From Scylla paramamosain (Eukaryota; Arthropoda; Malacostraca; Decapoda; Portunidae), in contig NC_087158.1 of NCBI RefSeq assembly GCF_035594125.1, positions 8,711,178 through 8,775,177 of the forward strand: a stretch of 64,000 nucleotides of DNA. The letters are read 5' to 3'. Every line of letters starts with the position of its first letter. Within the stretch, counting starts at the first letter, position 1. Positions 11,843 through 22,812 of this stretch are shown here, piece by piece. Made by a program: the position numbers and the translations under genes. The notes beneath the pieces were generated by a model. The model was not told the origin of the DNA. It ran no database searches and saw only the letters and a program-made list of their open reading frames with translations.

Positions 11843-11961
11843 TTTCAGCTGTTTCATTACTAATTATCATAACTTCAAAAATTCCAATTTGTCTTTCACA
11901 TATCAGCTGTTTCATTACTAATTATCATAACTCCAAAAATTCCAATTTGTCTTTCATATAT
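11843..11961. repeat. Two tandem 58-bp units
   Basis: The segment 'cagctgtttcattactaatt' and its continuation to 'gtctttcacatat' is repeated at 58-bp spacing with two or three changes. It follows a T-run at 11807-11818. No coding potential was noted. Confidence 0.85.
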
Positions 11962-12870
11962 CAGACTCATAATTGCACATGCCTCTAGAAAGTGTTGTTT
12001 CCACACAAAATACAACAGAGGTTCAGATCATTATAACAACAGTTTAAAAATAATCATGAAGTGATGTGGAAAACTTGATGAAATATACATTTATAGCACT
12101 TATAACATTCTAAAGCAAATAACAGCTCTCACAATATTTGGAGTGAGGTTGTGGTGGTGTCTTGACTGTTGCCCCAAGTTGCTGCTTAGTGATGTGGCAT
12201 GTTGCAGCACCTGACAAGGGACATCATCTGATGGAAGGATAATGTTAGTCATGGTGGTTTTTATATATGTACATGCACTACAAGAAGCACTGGTACCTGA
12301 TCTTAAGTTTTGGGACAATAATTTAGACTTGCCTTAGGAAAGCCCACAGTATATCACTTGACTGTTAAGGGCCTTATGAAAGACCACAATTTTCATCAAG
12401 CCTGGCTAGTTTCAGCTACAACTAATGGCTTAACATTACATGAAACTACCAAGTGTTTTGGTCTCTGGTAACAGGAACCTACAATTCAACCATAAACACA
12501 CAAACACACATGAGAATGGCAGACACATGAGCTGGTGATATGTACCATATGAAAGCAAAGTGTCTCATAAGTGACAGCAGTATAAGCATTTGTATGAATA
12601 GGACAAACATGGCAAACCATGATTTAGTTAATGAAAATTTTAAAAAATACAAAATATAATAACAAAAATTCATAAGAAACCCTACTTTTACCAATATAGT
12701 AATAAGCCTAAGTTATTGAAAGAGACAAACTGACATTAAACAAGAAATTAAAATATATATTATGGTATACTGCATGAATAAAGCTTTTTCACATAAATAG
12801 CTACACACACAATTATATAGCATCAGTCTTCACCACACAAGACAGGTTGGAAATTAATGTAAGAGATTAC

Positions 12871-12953
12871 CTTTTGCACGATCCAAGCAAACATGACGTG
12901 GAAGGTCTGAGATGATCATGCCACCATTCATTTTCAGGCACCCACAATTTGTC
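12871..12953 (-). other. Putative 83-bp exon, Cys-rich
   Basis: On the minus strand a segment is bounded by an acceptor ('tgtttacag') and a good donor ('AAAAG|GTAATC'). One frame is open throughout and reads 'TNCGCLKMNGGMIISDLPRH' followed by 'VCLDRAK'. It lies downstream of the THAP-like exons on the same strand with compatible spacing. I do not recognise the domain. The clean splice borders and full-length frame argue for a real or formerly real exon. Confidence 0.4.
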
Positions 12954-13084
12954 CTGTAAACATCTGCACAAATAACCAAGTAGTAAACATCACATAATGG
13001 TATTACAAACATTCTGTTATTTCAGCATCATACTAAAATAACTTCATATAATACAATTAATTTTTCATCATAATGTGGAAGCTC

Positions 13085-13138
13085 TACTTGTGAAGTGCCT
13101 GTGACCACTTGTGTATCAATCTGGGGATGCTTCATGTT
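13085..13138 (-). other. Putative exon between THAP-like and Cys-rich exons
   Basis: On the minus strand an acceptor 'ctccccaatag' precedes 'AACATGAAGCATCCCCAGAT', and the frame stays open past 13085 ('MKHPQIDTQVVTGTSQVEL'). The donor is not clear; candidates are 'CACAA|GTAGAG' and a later GTATGA. It sits between the exon-like segments at 13900-14030 and 12871-12953, which raises its plausibility. The product is unknown. Confidence 0.3.
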
Positions 13139-13794
13139 CTATTGGGGAGAAAATTGAAATATAAATCTTGAAAAAGAAAAGAAGAAAAAAAGTAAAATAA
13201 GACATATAACTGTCTGTGCAAATTTAGCATGTAAATATGCAGTAAGGGAAAATGTGGGATAAGATGTTATGAGTCATTTGATTTTATAGTATATGCTCAC
13301 AATTATATTTGCACTGTTCAATTGAGGGAAAACAATTATTAAACAACAATTTATTGGAAAGTATATGGCACACAATAAGAAACAAAAGCATATAAATAAC
13401 AATAATAATAAACTGTATACAAGCTGTGTTGTACAGTTCCATACTTTTACCTAAACACAAGGAAATACAAAATGAAAGCCAACATTACATCGATGTTATT
13501 TACAAATCACAACCTCTGACTGTAGACAAATCACAGCCTCTGACCATAGTCCTGTGTTTTACAGTAATTAAGCAAAGCACTGTCACCAGCATGTATCGAG
13601 AAAGTAATGACTGTTAGGTACATTAGTAATCATCACATTAAACTAGCAACTTTCAGAATAACTCCAATATAAATTTCATACAATTATAAGTATTACGAAA
13701 ATTTGTCATGTACTTATACTATTTGAATACTGCATTTTAAAAGATGTTTATTATCAGAGACAAAAAATACAGCTACTACAAATAGACTTTTATG

Positions 13795-14030
<236 letters not shown>

Positions 14031-14190
14031 CTAAAAATGTATGGGAAATGTAATGATCAGAAAATTATACTAAATGCATACCTACATTCAATATTTGTGT
14101 ACAACAGAACTTGATCCAAAATACTCAAACAAGGATCTGTGAAAATACTGAAAAAGTTTAGATCCCAAACTTGTACATGTTATATTTTTA

Positions 14191-14716
<526 letters not shown>

Positions 14717-15284
14717 AGCAATATACTCTAACACTATGCCCAGGAAATTACACCTGTTTATGAAAATGTGCACCTGGTCTTATGTGAATTCTGTACATTT
14801 CTGTTATCCATATACACTCTGTTTGTGGACATTATCTTTTGTCATATCCTCCCAAGAATTTTAATTGCTGCACAATCACTCATGAACTGATTATATGAAG
14901 AAACATTCCCAGGTAAATTTCCATTTTCCATACAAACTCCACATGGTAGATGAAACTATTTTTTTCTGAAAAATTTTGATGTTTTAAAAAATTTGCCATT
15001 AACTTCTGTCACAAATCACTTGGTTTTCATTTTTTACCACCCCTCTACCATAAGGAAAAGAGTAATTTATGACAGAAAATAATTGCAAATTAGTCAAAAT
15101 ACATCAAAACTTATCAGTAAAAAATTATCTTGTCCTTGGAAATACCATTACTAACCTCATCAACAACACTATGCAGTTCACAGTTTACACCAGTTGTTCA
15201 CAATAGCACTTTTGGTAAAAAGCCAATAAATGAAAAAAATATCACTGGTGGTGTTACTATAAGTTTCTGATGTATTATGGGATT

Positions 15285-15350
15285 CATAACCTAACCTAAC
15301 TTAACTTAACCAAACTAAACCTAATCAACCTACCTAACCAATCTAATCTT
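15285..15350. repeat. Degenerate CCTAA/TTAGG-type tract
   Basis: Repeated 'cctaac', 'cttaac' and 'ctaatc' words resemble degenerate arthropod telomere repeat (TTAGG)n on the minus strand. Similar tracts on the other strand lie at 20085-20145 and 39115-39180. Such interstitial tracts are common in arthropod genomes and do not by themselves mark a telomere. Confidence 0.55.
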
Positions 15351-15395
15351 AACGCATCCAAAAGGAAGCCAAAGAATTTTCAAAAATTGTTGATG

Positions 15396-15468
15396 GCATT
15401 AGTATGTGAATCTCGTATATACGAGTTGCATATTAATGCAACACACATATATATATGAGATTCACATT
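15396..15468. repeat. Nested small palindromes
   Basis: 'gtgaatctc' at the left and 'gagattcac' at the right enclose two further perfect palindromes, 'ctcgtatatacgag' and 'tgcatattaatgca'. The whole could form a branched stem-loop. No gene is associated. Confidence 0.7.
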
Positions 15469-15668
15469 ACTTAGCACAAGGACCTCTAACCAATAATATG
15501 CATCACAAAAGTATAAGTGAATATGTATAGGTTGTATATGATTCAACATATCCGATTCTAAAAATACATTATTTATTTCATAGCCTTCTTAAAATGACAA
15601 CTGCATCCTTGAAATACATGAATAAACATTAATTTATGTACCCCCACATCTCTTATTTGCTACTATAC

Positions 15669-15753
15669 TCATTCCTTGGCATCCTTGGGAAATAAATGTA
15701 GCTTTTTGGAACCATCCTTGTCCCTTCTCTGCCCACACACACAGCAGGAATTT
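15669..15753 (-). other. Putative THAP-domain exon 1 (C-x2-C half)
   Basis: On the minus strand one frame reads 'NSCCVCGQRRDKDGSKKLHL' followed by 'FPKDAKE' and then a TGA directly before a GT (15667-15668). 'C-x2-C-G', a basic loop, 'LH.FPKD' and the spacing are the signature of the THAP domain N-terminal half. The TGA could be a mutated CGA (Arg), which would make this a pseudogene, or the donor could lie elsewhere. The C-x2-H half is in the exon-like segment at 13900-14030. An acceptor-like 'gatttcaag' stands upstream, so this is probably not the first exon. I saw no start codon with good context. Confidence 0.5.
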
Positions 15754-16754
15754 CTTGAAATCAATGGTCATTCCATGCTCATCTTACTCCAATGTGCTTT
15801 TGTTTACATCTAGGATAACTGGCATCAAACCCCACAGCAGATAAAATCCCAGCATCAGCACTGCCATCTTGTGGTAGTGCAGGGCTTTTTTCCCCCTTCT
15901 GCTCCTGTGGGCTAACCCCTCCTGTTTCTCTCTAGACTCTTTGGTCATGAGAAGCACATGGGTGGAGAGTGCCCCTTAGTCATTGTTAGGTTACTGGGAG
16001 GTGAGGACACGCGTGTTGAGGCAAGGCAAGGCTTGGAAACTTTGTACGATTTACATTTAGAGGGCAATTAGATTCATGGGATACTATTTGAATAATATAG
16101 CAATAACCCCCCGCTGATGTTAGGTGAGAGATTAAGTGTCCTCAAAAGTCTACTTGTGGTGGCAGTACCTCGTTTGTAAAGAGATACCTCCCACAATGAC
16201 TCCTCAGCTGTACTAATCAAGTATTTGGCATGCCTGTGAGTGATGAGTATATCCTTTCTGTTATGTTTACGGGGGGCAGCTTGTTTATGTATACGTTGTT
16301 GTATTATTAAATGTAACTAGATTCCAGTGTTGTTTTGGGGGGCTCTGGGCTTAGAAGACATCTGAGTCTCTGCAGTGTGGTGGTGTCTGTTTCTTTTTTG
16401 GGCCCAGTCAGTCCTGGGTGACCAATTTTTGTCTTCTGAGAAGACACAGATGGTGTTGCATGGCAAAAAGAGAGAGAGAATGTTCTATGGATGTAGGTGG
16501 TTATTAATCTTGTAATTTGAATATTATAATCCTTATATACATTTGTTGCTTGTCATAGCTGTGCTTCCTAGAATTTGGCTGACTTCTTTCTCAGAGAGTG
16601 AAGAGTAATTCTATGAGTGTTATAATATTCCCTTGCTTGTAGGAGGTGGAACAGACTAGCAACCTCAGTTGTGTAATTCATAACAGTATGTCAGAAGGAA
16701 CCTGAGGTGGTGAACCAGAGAAATCTGAGAGCCTCACAGTGCTGAGGAGAAACT

Positions 16755-17132
16755 TTAACCTGTGAACATTTCTTTTATATCACCTCTGATTGCTATATGG
16801 TTTTCCCAAAATCTCAACAATACTCTGAGTATTGTGTTAGTCAATTCATGTCTTTCCAATACTGTTTTATTCAAAGACATGTTCTCATACTCAGCTGCAC
16901 AGTCAAAGATTATCCTGAATTTTTCTGGTTTTCTAGGGTGTTCAACATTATAATAGGGAATATACCAAGTCCAACCACTATGATCATTAACCTCCTCTTC
17001 TGGCACCTTTTCAGCATATCCTTGTTCTACCAACCTGTCCATCTCTTTAGTATATTGCTGATGCAATTTATGGTCTCCAGATAGTTTTCTACGAAAGGAT
17101 TCAAGCCTCTTAAGAGGCTTAAGAGGCAACAA
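16755..17132 (-). pseudogene. BEL/Pao reverse transcriptase, N-terminal part
   Basis: A 125-residue minus-strand frame carries the start of a BEL/Pao RT. 'LESFRRKLSGDHKL' and 'QYTKEMDRLVEQGYAEKVPE' are followed by 'WYIPYYNV', 'KFRIIFDCAA', and 'LRFWENHIAIRGDIKEMF', which holds the first catalytic Asp (GDI). The frame ends there, and the YVDD, RNase H and integrase are missing on the downstream side. It continues the relic described at 17140-18029. The element would have been a BEL/Pao LTR retrotransposon; no LTR pair was found. Confidence 0.85.
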
Positions 17133-17139
17133 AGTTATC

Positions 17140-18029
17140 AGGTAATTCTGGAAGACTGGATTTGAAAGGAATATCTAACTGATAGTGTCCATCAACTAAA
17201 CATGCAAATTTATCCAAACATCCACCACTTTCTTATCTAAAACAGAGATGAGTGTCAGGGCTTATCAGCTGTTGACCAACACCAATCTTCCAGAACTTCT
17301 CTACCTGCTCCTCTAAAATAGGTTCCGATTTAGGTAATGAATAAAATTACTCACTGAATCACTCATAGTATTTGTACCAATAGGTCCATTTACTGTCCAT
17401 CCCATTACTGTGTGCACAGCATATGGCTCACCATGTAACTCCATTCTTACTTTAAAAGGGTGTTAACATATGTGTAAGATCCTGCCCAATGATTAAAAAA
17501 ACTCCTCCTACCACGTAAGGAAAATCAAGGTCCTTTAGATGATTCTACCTTGAAATATAAGAGACATCAGGTATACAGTTAATCTTCTCTGGCAAGTGTG
17601 ATACTGCATATACCTTAAGGATTTCCATTATCTGTTGTCTACTTTGGTGAATACCCAAACCTTCAAAGACACCTACAACGCCTCAGTAGTTCTACTATCA
17701 TTCAAAGTCATTGACAAAGGAGTTTCATTGTCCATTACTCCAAGTTGTCGTACAAGCTTAATCAAACAAAAGGACTTTGTGCTACCTGGATCAAGTAAGG
17801 CACATGCCCTTATCTTCCTCTCTCTATCTGCTCCATTAATAGATACCGGAACAACTGGTAAGGAAATATAGTTATTACTCCCAACATTTACACAAACACA
17901 ATTCTTTACTTCGTCTGTTATTACTACCTCAACTGTTTTATTTGTACCATTATTAAAGTGCGATATGTGCAATGACTTTGAGTGTTTTCCCTTACAATCA
18001 TTAATAGAAAAGTTCTTTCCAACCAACAT
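17140..18029 (-). pseudogene. BEL/Pao aspartic protease region
   Basis: A 118-residue minus-strand frame at 18029-17673 contains the Pao-type protease: 'LPVVPVSING', then 'RACALLDPGSTKSF', where DPGS is the active-site motif of this family. Beyond a frame change the downstream part reads 'KVRMELHGEPYAVHTVMGWT' and 'VNGPIG', the segment that joins protease to RT in BEL/Pao polyproteins. Several stops and shifts make it dead. Confidence 0.8.
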
Positions 18030-18240
18030 CCTTGGGCTTTGTGCTTGGTTGATGATAAACAGTTAAAACATATATTCATGTCTTTAATAGTTTGGAACCC
18101 TGAAATGAATGCTTTCCCTTACAATCATTAATAGCACAAGTTCTTTCCAACTAACATCCTTGGGCTTTGTGCTTGGTTGATGATAAACAGTTAAAACATA
18201 TATTCATGTCTTTAATAGTTTGGAGCCATTTTTCAGGAGA
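17985..18240. repeat. Two tandem ~128-bp units in BEL gag
   Basis: The segment running from 'tttcccttacaatcattaat' through 'cttgggctttgtgcttgg' and 'catgtctttaatagtttgg' is duplicated at ~128-bp spacing. Each unit encodes, on the minus strand, the gag zinc knuckle 'ICFNCLSSTKHKAQGC' (C-x2-C-x6-H-x4-C), so the relic carries two copies of the knuckle. Confidence 0.8.
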
Positions 18241-18916
18241 AAATTTCAGGAACAGAGGACAATTCCAGAACTGATGAGAACCCCCATAAATCCTAAACAA
18301 TTGTTTAACACCTTTCTCAGCCAGGTCTTTGTTTATGTGTTTGAAATATACATATTGAATATTAGACTTTTTTATTTTTAAGTAGGTTACTGATTTTTAC
18401 TATTAGTCTTGTCCCCCTTGTTGAGTTCCTCCAAAACATCAAAAAAAGGGATCAATGGCTTCCCTAGCAACAGTGTCGAGGAAGGTTACTAATGTAGATG
18501 TATTAGGATAACTACCGTTTCGTTCTAAATGTCCAACTACCAATCTGCAACATCTTCCTTGAATATAAAGTGGTACTCATTCCAATATTTTCATCATAAT
18601 TCTACTATTATCCACTTCGTGCAACATACCCATTGCATTTAGTGTCTAGCTGCTAAATGTAGTAAACCTTTTTTTATCTGACCCTTTTACAACGGAACCA
18701 TTAGTAATTTTCTTTATCCAGGATTCTGAAACATTACAGTAACTCCCGAACCCGGAAGTAACCAACACTAGGATCCATTATTGCACAACATTCAATCACC
18801 TGTAACGCTTCCCCAGTACAATAATGAAGTAGCGTATCTAACTTTAAAGCAGGATTAACTACGGGTATCACCAACACATGATTCAAATGAATCATGTGTT
18901 TACAGGGGCACCACAA
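18240..18916 (-). pseudogene. BEL/Pao gag relic
   Basis: The N-terminal gag of the BEL/Pao element. A minus-strand frame at 18916-18734 includes 'VIPVVNPALKLDTLLHYCTG' and 'EALQVIE', matching the 'Kl..L...l.GeA...I' pattern of the family's gag. The remainder to 18240 is broken into short frames. It lies directly upstream of the duplicated zinc knuckle and protease in the expected gag-PR-RT order. Confidence 0.65.
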
Positions 18917-19159
18917 CTGTGAACTTGTAAAACCAGTGTACTTGTGGAGGATTTGTCAATAAACTAGGAAATAGTGCCCGTGTTTTCCCTTGTGCCCCGG
19001 CCTCGTATGCGTGTGCCTTGCCCCAGCGTTCAGAGTGTAACTTATTTCAGGCCCTGCTGGCTGTTCTAGTTTCTCGACCCGCGCCCACATGGATAACATG
19101 CCTGCCGGAGTGTGGGGTGGGTGCAACAAGTGGTGTTTAATGAATGGGGCCTGTAAAGA

Positions 19160-19295
19160 GGGTGTTTTTCAGCTTGCTGGTCTAGAAGGGGTGTTCTAAG
19201 CTTCCTGGTCTAAGGGGGGTGAATTTAGCTTGCTGATCTAAAGGGGGTGTTTTAAGCTTGCTGGTCTAAGGGGGGCTGTTTTTAGCTTGCTGGTA
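19160..19295. repeat. Minisatellite, ~33-bp unit
   Basis: Four to five copies of a unit of the form 'agcttgctggtctaaggggg' plus 'tgtttta'. The units differ by 1-5 bases. G-runs of five to seven recur once per unit, so the G-strand could in principle form a quadruplex. Confidence 0.85.
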
Positions 19296-19581
19296 TCTCA
19301 CAAGTAGCATATACCATTTCTTACCTGCCCTTTATATAATTAATGGATTATTAATATTTTTTTCTTTAGCAAATATTTAAGAAAAGCTCCATGGTAAACA
19401 GCAATATTAGGTTAAGTTCAGGTTAGTTTTTTACTTGGAAATATAAGAAATGGAATTAAGAAATAAAGTACACAGACAATAAATGAATATTATTATATTT
19501 GTCCAAATCATTCCTAACTGAAGATTCTGTACAGCACTACTGGCATTGTTTAGTAATCTACATTATGTTCATGCTTACAGA

Positions 19582-19762
19582 GTGAAGAAGAATCACAAGA
19601 AATTTCTTCATGAGTCCTTCAAGACTGGTGGAGGGCCATCACCAAAACCAGTCACAGATGACTTCTTGGCTGTTGCAACAGATGCACTGGCTGAGGAGCT
19701 GCAATTTGCAGACAACCAGCTAGAGAGCTTAGTACCCATAATCATAAGAGAAGAGGAAATGG
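19582..19762 (+). other. Putative exon, Myb/SANT-like domain C-terminus
   Basis: An acceptor 'tgcttacag' at 19573-19581 is followed by an open frame 'VKKNHKKFLHESFKTGGGPS' then 'PKPVTDDFLAV'. 'KTGGGP.P' after a basic helix is typical of the Myb/SANT-like DNA-binding domain of zeste/NAIF1-type and Harbinger-associated proteins. An acidic segment follows ('QLESLVPIIIREEEMG') and a possible donor after ~19760. No neighbouring exons were recognised. It could be one exon of a host gene or a remnant of a Harbinger accessory protein. Confidence 0.4.
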
Positions 19763-20084
19763 GTCTGTATTTTGGCTTTCTTTTCTGTTAGTCTTTAATC
19801 ATATACACAATCTTACTTATTGCCTTGATTTTTCATACTATTTCTTTCCCCATTTGTTATTATTATTATTATTTTTTTTTTTTTGGACAGTAGGCTGCCC
19901 TGGCAACTGTGAAATTATCATGAATACATTGTTTTTTGGATATGTTCATGCATTGTCATATAATTCTGTTTCATTCAGTAAATTTACAGTTACTAGAAAT
20001 TTAGGAAATACACAACATGTAGTGCACAATAGCGTTGATAGTAAAATTAATGTTAATGGCCATGGACATCAAGGTTAAAAGTGG

Positions 20085-20145
20085 AGTTAAAGTTAGGTTA
20101 GGTTCAGCTAGGTTGGTATGGGTTAGGTTAGGTTAGATTAGCATA
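20085..20145. repeat. Degenerate GGTTA repeat
   Basis: A run containing 'ggttaggttaggttagatta' and 'gttaggttaggttc' matches degenerate (TTAGG)n. It lies just upstream of the LINE-B coding region and could mark its insertion site. Confidence 0.65.
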
Positions 20146-20229
20146 TTTTCATTTGTGTGCACTGGTAGTGATTGATGCATCATAAACATCTTTGTAAAAA
20201 TGTTTTTTCCTGTTTTAACATTAACTTCT

Positions 20230-20741
20230 CATCTAGCAGAAATAATTGACAACGACATGCTTCCTGCATGTACAATAGCAGCAGGACCATCGACAACAAT
20301 AATGGCTCTTAATACACTTAAAGTAATACAACATAATGTCCAACACTGGAAAACCAGGAAAACCACACTATCAAATATTTACAGACACTTCGACCCTGAC
20401 GTAATTCTAATTAACAGTCATTGTATACCAGACACCTATATTATGAGAATTCCTTCCTACAACATAATAAAGAAAAACACACTAAATAATCCTGCAGATG
20501 GTACTGCAATTGCAGTGAAACGAAATATAAAATACAAAATACTAGATGACTTTATTTCTGACTTAATTGCAATAGAAATTGAAACAACAACGGGTAAAAT
20601 AATTCTGGCAACACTATATCAACCTCCAGCACGAAACTTCATACCGATCCCTGACATAATTAGACTATTTCGTAGACAAACTCCAGTATATATGATAGCA
20701 GACTTAAACGCCAATCACCCTTGTCTAGGTTACAATTATAC
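20230..20741 (+). pseudogene. LINE-B copy 1, endonuclease N-terminal part
   Basis: The start of ORF2 of a LINE with an APE-type endonuclease. The first good ATG is near 20302 ('MALNTLKVIQHNVQHW'), and 'QHNV' is the opening endonuclease motif. 'DVILINSH', 'DGTAIAVKRNIKYKI' and 'YMIADLNANHPCLG' (the D-x-N motif) follow. The frame is cut at 20741 by LTR-B and resumes in the same register at 24222. ORF1 is absent, so the copy is 5'-truncated. The LINE protein nicks target DNA and reverse transcribes its own RNA at the nick. Confidence 0.8.
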
Positions 20742-21210
20742 TGTAACGCCCGGGTATTATTGTTGTTTAGTCTAAGTTGCCTTTATTTCTTTCTGTGGGA
20801 TTGAGTGTGTGACGTGCGTGTGTGTGTGTCAGCTGTGCCTGGTGTCTGGCAGTGGTGCATGGATGGCGGGAGAGAAGTCGCGTGACTGCAGTGACTGGGC
20901 AGTGTGTTGTTGGCCCCGCTCTGGATAACTTGTCTTTGCGTGTCCTCCGTGCCGAGTGCCTGTTGCGTGAGCCTGAAGAGTTTGACTGTCCCTGCCTGTG
21001 TCTGTAACTGCCTGTAACTAACGGAACTAGTAAAGGAAGAAAGTGTTGCCCACTGTTTGTCTACCCGCTCTGTCTGGCTGTGCGTGAATCACGTGGGACG
21101 TGGTACCCTTAGCATCTCTTGTCTAGCCTGCTGGTGTTCCCGAGTGCTGTCCTGACTGTCGGGGAATTGTGGGCGTCTACGGGAGTGCTGAGGTTTGTGC
21201 TTTCGTAACA
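20742..21210 (+). repeat. LTR-B 5' LTR
   Basis: 469 bp, TGTAACGCCCGGG to CGTAACA. It contains a (TG)n stretch near 20818. No canonical TATA box was seen. Each LTR also has a 61-codon frame that looks fortuitous. Confidence 0.92.
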
Positions 21211-21211
21211 A

Positions 21212-21229
21212 TGGTGTCAGGAGTGGGAT
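21212..21229 (+). promoter_or_regulatory. Primer-binding site, tRNA-Leu type
   Basis: TGGTGTCAGGAGTGGGAT, one base after the 5' LTR, is complementary to the 3' end of animal tRNA-Leu of the CAG type including the CCA tail (from memory of that tRNA). This site primes minus-strand cDNA synthesis. Confidence 0.75.
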
Positions 21230-21234
21230 GCTAA

Positions 21235-22812
21235 GTGTGTGCTCGTACAGACCTACGTGACTCGAGTGGAGAAACCATGGCAGACAAGGTGGTAGACAAA
21301 ATGGCGGGCGAGAGTGGTGCTGCTGACCAGTGTGAGGGACTGAGTGGGTCTAGTCACGACTCTAGTGATGCTGGTGACGAGAAGCCCACCCAGATGGACC
21401 TCCTCATGTCCCAACTGGCGAGTATGGCTCAGAAGCAGGAGGAAAGGCACGAGCAAACCGTGGCAACACAAGCTGCCCAAACTGAACGACTGATGGAAGC
21501 CCTGCAAAGCAGCATAGGTTCTCTGAGGGCTGAAACGCAGGCGTATACTGATCGCTCGTGTGAGGCAGTGAAACAGGAGGTAAAAAGTGAACTCCAAGCC
21601 TTGCGGGAAGAGGTGGCAGACCTGCGTGAGGGCGCGAGTGTTTGGCGGCAGGGCGCGTGGCCGCCACGTGGCGTCTTGGCGGGAGGTGTACAGCTGCCCG
21701 CAACCCCCGCCTGGCCTCCCGTGACTAGCCCAGGACCTGAAGGGAGTGTGGCCTCAGCCCCACCTGCTGTTGGGGGCCTTGGATGGGGCCCTGTGGGGGA
21801 AGCAGGTCCTTGGGAAGCACCCGAGATGGCCGTTGGGGGCTGGCCGCCCACCCGGGACAGGAGGGGAGGGCTTAGCCTGCCCCCTACACCGCCGGGCTCA
21901 CCTCCCCGTGCCGCCTCCCCGCCCCCGAGCCCTAAGGCAGCCCGCTCGTCACCTCGTCACGTGAGACGCAAGCCAGCGGAGTACGATGGTAAGGTCAGCT
22001 GGGAGTCTTACGTCGCCCAGTTCGATATGCTGGCCTTGGCCCAGGGCTGGGGGGAGGCAGAGAAGGCCCTGCAACTAGCGACAGCGCTGCGAGGCCCGGC
22101 GTTGGAAGTGCTGGGTCATCTCCCTGCCAGCCAGCGCACCTCATACGCAGCAGTGTCCGAAACTTTGCGGCGACGTTTCGGACACCGTCATCAGGCGGAG
22201 GTATACCGCGCCCAGCTTAAGAAGAGGACGCGAGAGAAGGACGAAACCCTTTCCCAGCTGGCGCAGGACGTAGAAGGGCTGGTGAGGAGGGCGTATCCAA
22301 GCGCGGCCGAGGACATGGTCGTTGTTCTGGCGCGCGACGCGTTCGTAGACGCCCTCCAGGACCACCAGCTCCAAATCTATGTGAAGCAGGCACACCCAGC
22401 TGACGTGCAGGTGGCGTTGGCACGGGCTATGGAGTTTGAGCCCTTCCTACAGACGACGACCAGCCTCTCTTCTCTTGCCCAGCCTCGCGGTGAGGTACGG
22501 GGCCGGAAGGCGAAGGTGGAGCACAAGGCGGCGTCACGGGAGGCGAGCCCGTCCGAGTTCGCCGGCCGCTGTTGGGGCTGCAGTGAGAGAGGCCATAGAC
22601 GCAGCCAATGTCCGAGGAGACGAAGGACGCGCTCCCTCGATCGGCCTAACTCCAAAGCCTTCCAGACGTGCTGCGCCGCATGCGGCAAATCGGGCCACCG
22701 CTCCAGCGCCTCCCCCAAGCCCAAGGAGGTTGCTGAGGCGGGAAACAGCAGCGGGCTGGAGGAGGGGGCGACCTCACAGCCTGCCAAGGTGCCAATGCCC
22801 CGTGCTGTGTAA
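21235..22812 (+). CDS. gag: LTR-B gag polyprotein
   Basis: A 525-codon open frame. The first ATG is at 21235, and an internal one at 21277 ('MADKVVDKMAGES') is an equally good start. Residues ~45-135 are Gln/Glu-rich and likely coiled coil ('MSQLASMAQKQEERHEQ'). Residues ~140-245 are Pro/Gly-rich linker. Residues ~250-420 resemble a Gypsy capsid ('YDGKVSWESYVAQFDMLA', 'LRRRFGHRHQAEVYRAQL', 'KRTREKDETLSQLAQDVEGL'). Residues ~455-470 form a CCHC knuckle (CWGCSERGHRRSQC). A second, 'CAACGKSGH', lacks its last Cys. Gag packages element RNA into particles. It ends at TAA 22810-22812, and protease continues in the -1 frame, as expected for gag-pol frameshifting. The frame is intact, so this copy could still make gag. 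Confidence 0.88.
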   Translation: MCARTDLRDSSGETMADKVVDKMAGESGAADQCEGLSGSSHDSSDAGDEKPTQMDLLMSQLASMAQKQEERHEQTVATQAAQTERLMEALQSSIGSLRAETQAYTDRSCEAVKQEVKSELQALREEVADLREGASVWRQGAWPPRGVLAGGVQLPATPAWPPVTSPGPEGSVASAPPAVGGLGWGPVGEAGPWEAPEMAVGGWPPTRDRRGGLSLPPTPPGSPPRAASPPPSPKAARSSPRHVRRKPAEYDGKVSWESYVAQFDMLALAQGWGEAEKALQLATALRGPALEVLGHLPASQRTSYAAVSETLRRRFGHRHQAEVYRAQLKKRTREKDETLSQLAQDVEGLVRRAYPSAAEDMVVVLARDAFVDALQDHQLQIYVKQAHPADVQVALARAMEFEPFLQTTTSLSSLAQPRGEVRGRKAKVEHKAASREASPSEFAGRCWGCSERGHRRSQCPRRRRTRSLDRPNSKAFQTCCAACGKSGHRSSASPKPKEVAEAGNSSGLEEGATSQPAKVPMPRAV

